64,000 bases of DNA from AC-56 sp963702195 (GTDB lineage: Bacteria > Actinomycetota > Thermoleophilia > Solirubrobacterales > 70-9), in contig OY969725.1 of assembly GCA_963702195.1 (NCBI GenBank), positions 2,976,001 through 3,040,000 on the forward strand, in the 5' to 3' direction. A program made the translations under genes and the position numbers. The notes beneath the pieces are model-generated. The model was given only the letters and a program-made list of their open reading frames with translations, did not search any database and was not told where the DNA came from. Positions 59,012 through 64,000 of the stretch are shown one piece after another (the stretch's first letter is position 1; every line of letters starts with the position of its first letter).

Positions 59012-60540
59012 ACTTCACCGCCCCCCACATCGACTACGCCGGGTTCTCCCCCGTCCTCGCGCTGAGCGCGGGAATCGTCGTCGTCCTGATGGCCGGCGTG
59101 CTGAGCTCCCGCCGCCAGCGGCTGGTGGTCTCGGCGCTGTCGCTGACGACGCTCGGCGCGGCCGCCGGGCTCTCGATCTGGCAGTGGGGAACCCGCGAGG
59201 ACCTGATCTCCGGCGCGCTTCGCCTCGACGAGCTTGGCCTTGCCGCGGCGCTGATCGCGATGTTCGCGGCCGCGATCTGCATCCCGATGTCATGGCGCGA
59301 CCCGGCCGCCGCTCCGCCCGGCGAGGAGCCTCGCCACGGCGACTTCCAGGCGCTGCTCCTGGCGTCGGTGCTCGGAATGACGCTGCTCGCCCAGGCGCAG
59401 AACCTGATCGCGTTCTTCGTCGCCCTCGAGCTGCTGTCGGTGCCGCTCTACGTGCTTTGCGGGTCGGCGATCCACCGCTCGAGCTCGCTCGAGTCGGGCC
59501 TCAAGTACCTGATCGTCGGCTCGCTCGGGTCAGCCACGCTGCTGTACGGGCTGTCATTCATCTACGGCGCCGCGGGGTCGACGGACTTCAACCAGATCGA
59601 CCAGGTGATCTCCAACGGCAACGCGAGCGACTCCCTCGTCCTCATGGGGGTCGCGCTGATCGGCACCGGGCTCGCGTTCAAGATCTCGATCGCGCCCTTC
59701 CACCAGTGGACGCCCGACGTGTACCAGGGCGCTCCCACGCCGATCACGGCGTTCATGGCGGTGGCGACGAAGGCCGCGGCGTTCGTCGCCCTGGTCCGCA
59801 TGTTCGACGTCCCGCTCGGCTCGATCGTCGACGACTGGCAGCCCGCGCTCTCCGTCCTGGCGATCATCTCGATCGCGGTCGGGAACATCGGCGCGATCGG
59901 CCAGGACTCGTTGAAGCGGCTGATGGGCTGGTCCGGCGTGGCGCAGGCGGGATACATGCTGGTCGGCGTGGCCGCCGCCTCGGAGCTGGGCATCGACGCC
60001 CTGGTCTTCTACCTCGCCGCGTACACGCTGATGAACCTCGCCGCCTTCTCGGTGATCGTGATCCGCGAGCGCGAGACGCCGTGGGGCGACGACATCAAGT
60101 CGGTCCAGGGACTCGGCCGCGACCGGCCTGAGCTCGCGTGGCCGATGACGATCTCCATGCTCGCGCTGGCCGGGCTGCCGCTGACCTCGGGCTTCATGGG
60201 CAAGCTCTACCTGATCGAGGCGGCGGTGGACGCCTCTCACACCTACCTGGGTGTGGCGATCGTGATCGGGGCGATGATCTCGCTCGTCTACTACCTGCGC
60301 GTCGTCGCCGCCATGTGGATGCGCCCGGCGGAGGAAACAGCGCCCGCGATGGCGGGCGGCTCTCCGGAGGCGGACCAGGAGGCCGCGGGCGCCACGACCC
60401 CACCGAAGGGCACGCGCTGCCTCGCCATCATCGTGCCGGGGGTCCTGTGCGCGGCGGCCACGATCTTCTTCGGTGTGATCCCGACCCCTCTCGTCGACTG
60501 GGCGAGCCACGCCGGCGCATCTCTGGCGCCGTTCCTCTGA
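59008..60540 (+). CDS. nuoN: NADH-quinone oxidoreductase subunit N
   Basis: 510 residues, the third antiporter-like subunit; FKISIAPFHQWTPDVYQGAPTPITAFMAVATKAAAFVALVR is diagnostic. A Pro/Glu-rich loop (~445-475) precedes the last helix. The GTG start overlaps the nuoM stop. Last gene of the operon. Confidence 0.97.
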   Translation: MNFTAPHIDYAGFSPVLALSAGIVVVLMAGVLSSRRQRLVVSALSLTTLGAAAGLSIWQWGTREDLISGALRLDELGLAAALIAMFAAAICIPMSWRDPAAAPPGEEPRHGDFQALLLASVLGMTLLAQAQNLIAFFVALELLSVPLYVLCGSAIHRSSSLESGLKYLIVGSLGSATLLYGLSFIYGAAGSTDFNQIDQVISNGNASDSLVLMGVALIGTGLAFKISIAPFHQWTPDVYQGAPTPITAFMAVATKAAAFVALVRMFDVPLGSIVDDWQPALSVLAIISIAVGNIGAIGQDSLKRLMGWSGVAQAGYMLVGVAAASELGIDALVFYLAAYTLMNLAAFSVIVIRERETPWGDDIKSVQGLGRDRPELAWPMTISMLALAGLPLTSGFMGKLYLIEAAVDASHTYLGVAIVIGAMISLVYYLRVVAAMWMRPAEETAPAMAGGSPEADQEAAGATTPPKGTRCLAIIVPGVLCAAATIFFGVIPTPLVDWASHAGASLAPFL

Positions 60541-60569
60541 GCCCCCAGCCGGGTAGGAACACCGGTCGA

Positions 60570-61328
60570 ATGCTGCGCCTCGTCACGATCCCGATCAGCC
60601 ACTACTGCGAGAAGGCGCGATGGGCCCTCGAGCGAGCCGGGATGCCGTACAGGGAGGAGCCGCATGTACAGGGCATTCACAATCTCGCCAGCCGGCTGGC
60701 GGGCGGCAAGGGAACGGTCCCGGTGCTGGTGACGCCGGACGGGGCGATCGGGGAGTCCGAGGGGATCGTGACCTGGGTCGATGCGGGCACCCCCGCCGAG
60801 CTGCGGCTTTTCCCCTCTGACCCCAGCGAGCGTCGAGAGGTCCAGGCGGTCTGCCGGCGCTTCGACGAGATGCTCGGCCCGAGGGGTCGGCGGCTGATGT
60901 ACGTGCACATGCTCGCCCGGCCCGACTTCGCGCTTCGCTTCAACAACGCCGGCGTGCCCGGCTGGGAGGATCGGTTGAGCCGTTGGGGCTTTCCGCTGTT
61001 CCGCGCGCTCATTAACCGGGTCCTCGGCATCCGCCCGGGGGTCGAGCGCGAGGACGAGGCCGTCGTCTGGCACGAGCTCGACTTCGTTGCTGATCTGCTC
61101 TCCGACGGCCGTCCCCACCTGTGCGGCGAACGGTTCGGCGCCGCCGACGTGACATTCGCGGCCATGTCGGCGCCGCTGCTGGTGCCGCCCGTCTACGGCG
61201 TTCCGCTTCCCCAGCCGGAGATCCTGCCTCCGGATACGGCGGCTCTCGTCGAGCGTGCGCGTGAGCACCGGGCTGGCCGGTATGCCCTCAGCCTCTACGC
61301 CGAGTACCGGCAGGCGCGCGTGGTCTGA
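60570..61328 (+). CDS. Glutathione S-transferase-like protein
   Basis: ATG at 60570. The 252-residue product starts MLRLVTIPISHYCEKARWALERAGMPYREEPHVQGI, a thioredoxin-like GST N-domain with GTVPVLVTPDGAIGESEGIVTWV, then a helical C-domain (ELDFVADLLSDGRPHLCGERFGAADVTFAAM). Actinobacteria normally use mycothiol instead of glutathione, so the real thiol cofactor is open. Confidence 0.88.
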   Translation: MLRLVTIPISHYCEKARWALERAGMPYREEPHVQGIHNLASRLAGGKGTVPVLVTPDGAIGESEGIVTWVDAGTPAELRLFPSDPSERREVQAVCRRFDEMLGPRGRRLMYVHMLARPDFALRFNNAGVPGWEDRLSRWGFPLFRALINRVLGIRPGVEREDEAVVWHELDFVADLLSDGRPHLCGERFGAADVTFAAMSAPLLVPPVYGVPLPQPEILPPDTAALVERAREHRAGRYALSLYAEYRQARVV

Positions 61329-61329
61329 C

Positions 61330-62097
61330 CTACCTCGCCTCCCGCCAGCCGCCGGAGGCGTAGTCCTCCAGCCCGCCGACCAGCTCACCCGTCTCCAGGG
61401 TGGCCATCCCGTGGCGGTACTCGTTCGCAAGCGCCTCCTCCAGCGTCATCGACCACTGCTCGTACGAGGAGCGCCGGTCGCTCCGCAGCGCAGCCTGCGG
61501 CTTCCTCGCGATCTCGCGGGCGAGCGCGGTCGCCTCCTCCAGGGCGCTGCCACTGGGCACCAGCCGGTTCGCGAGACCAATCTCGAACGCCTCCCGGCCG
61601 CTTACGCCACGGCCGGTGAGGATCATGTCGAGCGCCCGGCTGTGGCCGATCAGGCGCGCGAGACGGATCGTTCCCCCGTCCATCAGCGGAATGCCCCACC
61701 GGCGACAGAAGACGCCGAACACCGCGTCCTCTGCCGCGACCCGGAGGTCGCACCAGACCGCGAGCTCCAGCCCGCCCGCCGCAGCGTGCCCCTCGACCGC
61801 GGCGATCACCGGCTTTGTCAGGAACATCCGCGTCGGCCCGACTGGCCGGTCGCCGTCCGGCTGCACCCGGCTCGCGCGCGGTGCTCCGGGCTCACGCATC
61901 GCCTTCAGGTCCGCGCCGGCGCAGAACTTCTCACCGGCGCCGGTGAGCACCGCGACGGCGAGGGAGTCGTCGGCGTCGAAGCGCCGGAACGCGTTGGCCA
62001 GCGCCTCCGCGGTCGGGCGGTCGACGGCGTTGGCGACGTCGGGGCGGTCGATGGTGACGACCGCCACCGGCGGATTGGGCTCGAAGCGGACGCTCAT
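61330..62097 (-). CDS. Enoyl-CoA hydratase/isomerase family protein
   Basis: ATG at 62097 is preceded by a perfect AGGAGG at 5 bp; an upstream ATG at 62130 is less likely. The crotonase fold is clear: VAVVTIDRPDVANAVDRPTAEALANAF, GEKFCAGADLKAM, KPVIAAVEGHAAAGGLELAVWCDLRVAAEDAVFGVFCRRWGIPLMDGG. The usual second catalytic Glu position in the second oxyanion region is not as in true hydratases, so another crotonase reaction is possible. Confidence 0.93.
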   Translation of the reverse strand: MSVRFEPNPPVAVVTIDRPDVANAVDRPTAEALANAFRRFDADDSLAVAVLTGAGEKFCAGADLKAMREPGAPRASRVQPDGDRPVGPTRMFLTKPVIAAVEGHAAAGGLELAVWCDLRVAAEDAVFGVFCRRWGIPLMDGGTIRLARLIGHSRALDMILTGRGVSGREAFEIGLANRLVPSGSALEEATALAREIARKPQAALRSDRRSSYEQWSMTLEEALANEYRHGMATLETGELVGGLEDYASGGWREAR

Positions 62098-62177
62098 CTG
62101 GACCTCCTGATCGGTTGCGGTCGAACTCATACCGCGTCCACGGCAACATCGCTCAGCTCGAGTGACAGAATCGAGCC

Positions 62178-62630
62178 GTGACCGATCGCTTCCAACGCCC
62201 CGGCTGGATCACCGTCCACGTCTTCAATCCGACCGTGGCCCTGCTCACCCGGCTCGGCCTGCCCCTCGCGGGCTCACGGGTGCTCGAGGTGAGGGGGCGA
62301 ACGACGGGCGAGCCTCGCCAAACGCCGGTCAACCCGTTGACGCTTGACGGGGCCCGGTATCTCGTTGCCCCGCGCGGTCATACGCAGTGGGTGCGCAACC
62401 TCCGCGCGCGCGGCGAGGGGCGCCTTCTCCACCGTCGGCGCGCCGAGGAGTTCACGGCCGTCGAGCTCGGCGACGACGAGAAGCCGCCGATTCTGAGGGA
62501 GTACCTGCGGCGGTGGAAGTGGGAGGTCGGCGCCTTCTTCGGCGGCGTCGGGCCCGACTCGTCCGACGAGGAGCTGCGCCGCATCGCACCGGACCACCCA
62601 ATCTTCCGCACCCGCCCGCGCGAGGGCTGA
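62178..62630 (+). CDS. Deazaflavin (F420)-dependent nitroreductase-like protein
   Basis: The GTG start gives 150 residues: VLEVRGRTTGEPRQTPVNPLTLDGARYLVAPRGHTQWVRNLRARGEGRLLHRRRAEEFTAVEL, the pattern of Ddn-type split-barrel F420 (or FMN) reductases. The substrate is unknown. It is transcribed with the following VOC gene (8 bp). Confidence 0.9.
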   Translation: MTDRFQRPGWITVHVFNPTVALLTRLGLPLAGSRVLEVRGRTTGEPRQTPVNPLTLDGARYLVAPRGHTQWVRNLRARGEGRLLHRRRAEEFTAVELGDDEKPPILREYLRRWKWEVGAFFGGVGPDSSDEELRRIAPDHPIFRTRPREG

Positions 62631-62638
62631 GGTCGCAC

Positions 62639-62998
62639 GTGCTGCACCACGTCTCGCTGGAGGTCGCGCCCGACGACGTCGACCGGTCGATCGAGTTCTT
62701 CGGCCTGCTCGGCTTTCAGCAGATCGCGGCGCCCGACTCGATCGCCCCGTTCGTCACCTGGCTGGAATCCGGGACCACGCAGATCCACCTGATCCACACG
62801 CCCGAGCCGACCACGCCGATGCTGGGGCATCCCGCGGTGGTCGCCGCTGACTTCGAGGGCGGGGTCAGCGGCCTGCGCGAAGCGGGCTTCACGGTCGAGG
62901 ACGCCGACCAGCTGTGGGGCGAGCCGCGCAGCTTCGCGGTGATGCCAGGCGGCGGACGGGTCGAGGTGATGGCCGCCCCTCCGGCGCCCAGCACCTAG
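62639..62998 (+). CDS. Glyoxalase/VOC-family protein
   Basis: The GTG start gives 119 residues: LHHVSLEVAPDDVDRSIEFFGLLGFQQI...WLESGTTQIHLIHTPEP and FAVMPGGGRVEVMAAP, one VOC fold with possible His metal ligands. It could be a dioxygenase, a resistance protein or an isomerase; nothing narrows it. Confidence 0.85.
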   Translation: MLHHVSLEVAPDDVDRSIEFFGLLGFQQIAAPDSIAPFVTWLESGTTQIHLIHTPEPTTPMLGHPAVVAADFEGGVSGLREAGFTVEDADQLWGEPRSFAVMPGGGRVEVMAAPPAPST

Positions 62999-63237
62999 CG
63001 CCACCGCGCCTAATCCGGAGGAGCCGCACCTCGCGGCCGGTCGGCTGATTGGGAACGCCGTGGATCCAAGCTGGCAGCCGCTTCCCTAACTCGCCTTCGC
63101 TTCTCGTTCGTCCTGGGCCGAAGGACGTTTCCTTGCTTCTGCTTTGCGCGAAAAGCAGCAGTCGGGTCAAGTGCGGCCCTGCTCTATCCGATATTGCTCA
63201 TGCAATGCTTGGCTTCGGAGCTGGAGGGACGGACATC
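62999..63237. other. Intergenic, 239 bp
   Basis: No gene is supported before 63238. The region contains the second intact dispersed palindrome (63136-63161). Confidence 0.5.
63136..63161 (+). repeat. Second copy of the dispersed 26-bp palindrome
   Basis: CTTCTGCTTTGCGCG followed by AAAAGCAGCAG; it differs from the copy at 8663 by one base in the right arm. Confidence 0.68.
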
Positions 63238-63948
63238 TTGAAACGCCCACGAGCCGTACGCGACGCGGGCATCGCGATCGGATCAGCCCTCGGCGCCGTG
63301 GGCTTTGCGGTCGCGGGAGCTGCGGTGCTGCTCGACATGATCGGGGTGATCCGAATCGGCTACGCGCCGACCTCTTATGACATAGGCAAGGGCCTCGACG
63401 TCGCACATGACCTGGTGCTGGCGACGGCCTTCGCTTTGGTGAGCTTCGCGGTAGCAGGCAGGATCGACGGCCGAGAGCGCCGTCTCGCCTTCGCCGCCTC
63501 GGTGGCAGCGGTGTCGTTTGCGGCATGGATCGCCGCCCAGGCGCTCTACGGCGTATCCGAGCCGACCCCGCAAGGCGTTTACACACTCGTGATCATCGAC
63601 GTCCTCGGCGCTTTGGCTGCGACGGCGCTGCTCGCCGCCGCAGTGACGGTGGCTGTTGCGTTTCGCCGAGCCGCATCGGCACCGGCCGACGACCAGTCGA
63701 GACGGGATGGGCTCTTGGCCTGGGCGGCCGCCGGCCTTGGGCTGTCCTTGGCACTCTCGACCGCGGCTGCGATCGTCCACTTCGACAACATCCTCCTACT
63801 TGACAACGGAAACCGAGGCCTCCACGTCGCGGCGCTCGGCCTGGCGATCGGAGCCGGCGGCGCCCTTCTTGCGACGATCGCGTTCGTTGTCTCCCGCCGG
63901 ATGCAGGGGCAAACCACGGCCAGGTGGATGGGTCCCCGAGAGGCTTGA
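63238..63948 (+). CDS. Polytopic membrane protein
   Basis: TTG at 63238 lies 9 bp after GGAGGG; ATG at 63205 is an alternative. About 236 residues with six hydrophobic segments, starting AGIAIGSALGAVGFAVAGAAVLLDMIGVI and ending GLAIGAGGALLATIAFVVSRR. No family recognised. The stop overlaps a possible next gene. Confidence 0.7.
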   Translation: MKRPRAVRDAGIAIGSALGAVGFAVAGAAVLLDMIGVIRIGYAPTSYDIGKGLDVAHDLVLATAFALVSFAVAGRIDGRERRLAFAASVAAVSFAAWIAAQALYGVSEPTPQGVYTLVIIDVLGALAATALLAAAVTVAVAFRRAASAPADDQSRRDGLLAWAAAGLGLSLALSTAAAIVHFDNILLLDNGNRGLHVAALGLAIGAGGALLATIAFVVSRRMQGQTTARWMGPREA

Positions 63949-64000
63949 TCGCCGCAGCGCTCGGGGTCTTCGTGGTCGGCTTCGTCTTTGTCGCGCTCGG
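63945..64000 (+). CDS. Start of a probable membrane protein, cut by the window end
   Basis: TTG at 63945 overlaps the upstream stop (TTGA). The visible residues (LIAAALGVFVVGFVFVAL) form a membrane segment. Translationally coupled to the preceding gene. Confidence 0.4.
   Translation, partial: MIAAALGVFVVGFVFVAL

Overview
The window is 64 kb of high-GC bacterial chromosome. It has dense ATGA/GTGA gene overlaps, frequent GTG starts, a short RpoD-type sigma factor, an nrdR-nrdJ pair, a 14-gene nuo operon, F420-type nitroreductase-like and actinobacterial hypothetical families, and many Ser/Gly-rich lipoproteins. My inference is an aerobic actinobacterium of the Thermoleophilia (Solirubrobacterales/Gaiellales) type. 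No rRNA, tRNA or CRISPR array was seen, so the taxonomy rests on gene content alone.

Layout. 1-5.0 kb: end of an aldo/keto reductase, a hemolysin-III membrane protein with an 11-residue repeat stalk, then nrdR-nrdJ (B12-dependent ribonucleotide reductase) behind tandem NrdR-box-like sites. 5.0-9.5 kb: an IS30-family element with a frameshifted transposase, sitting in a copy of a dispersed palindrome, followed by orphan secreted lipoproteins including a divergent paralogous pair; this is the most accessory-looking stretch. 9.6-22.2 kb: exported proteins (beta-propeller-like protein, GH94-like glycosidase with a TetR regulator, M28-like protein, esterase, PAP2 protein, two flavin amine oxidases around an ArsR regulator). 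22.4-31 kb: sigma factor, ammonium transporter, LysR regulator, universal stress protein, a class-I amidotransferase-like protein whose nucleophile Cys is Ser, and a DsbA/TlpA/Sco thiol and copper-delivery operon divergent from a CtaG-like oxidase assembly gene. 32-39.3 kb: SHOCT membrane protein, PAS sensor kinase with two response regulators and a small kinase-dimerisation-like protein, then a structured leader before a tiny lipoprotein and a permease with no clear start codon, and an Rrf2 regulator. 39.3-45.1 kb: housekeeping genes (2-hydroxyacid dehydrogenase, thioesterase, MsrB, SerS, cytochrome c, flavin reductase). 45.3-60.5 kb: complete nuoA-N operon for respiratory complex I. 60.5-64 kb: GST-like protein, enoyl-CoA hydratase, DDN-like and VOC proteins, and a membrane protein.

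The most unusual signal is inside the nuo operon. The nuoD/nuoE and nuoF/nuoG junctions are each split by a 158-182 bp imperfect-palindrome element. The two elements share a 22-nt core (21/22 identical), are flanked by 7-bp and 8-bp direct repeats of the start/stop overlap, and are open as a mini-ORF that overlaps both neighbours, so translational coupling is kept. nuoC carries a further palindromic, low-complexity, in-frame insert. Together these look like small mobile palindromic elements tolerated within a tightly coupled essential operon.
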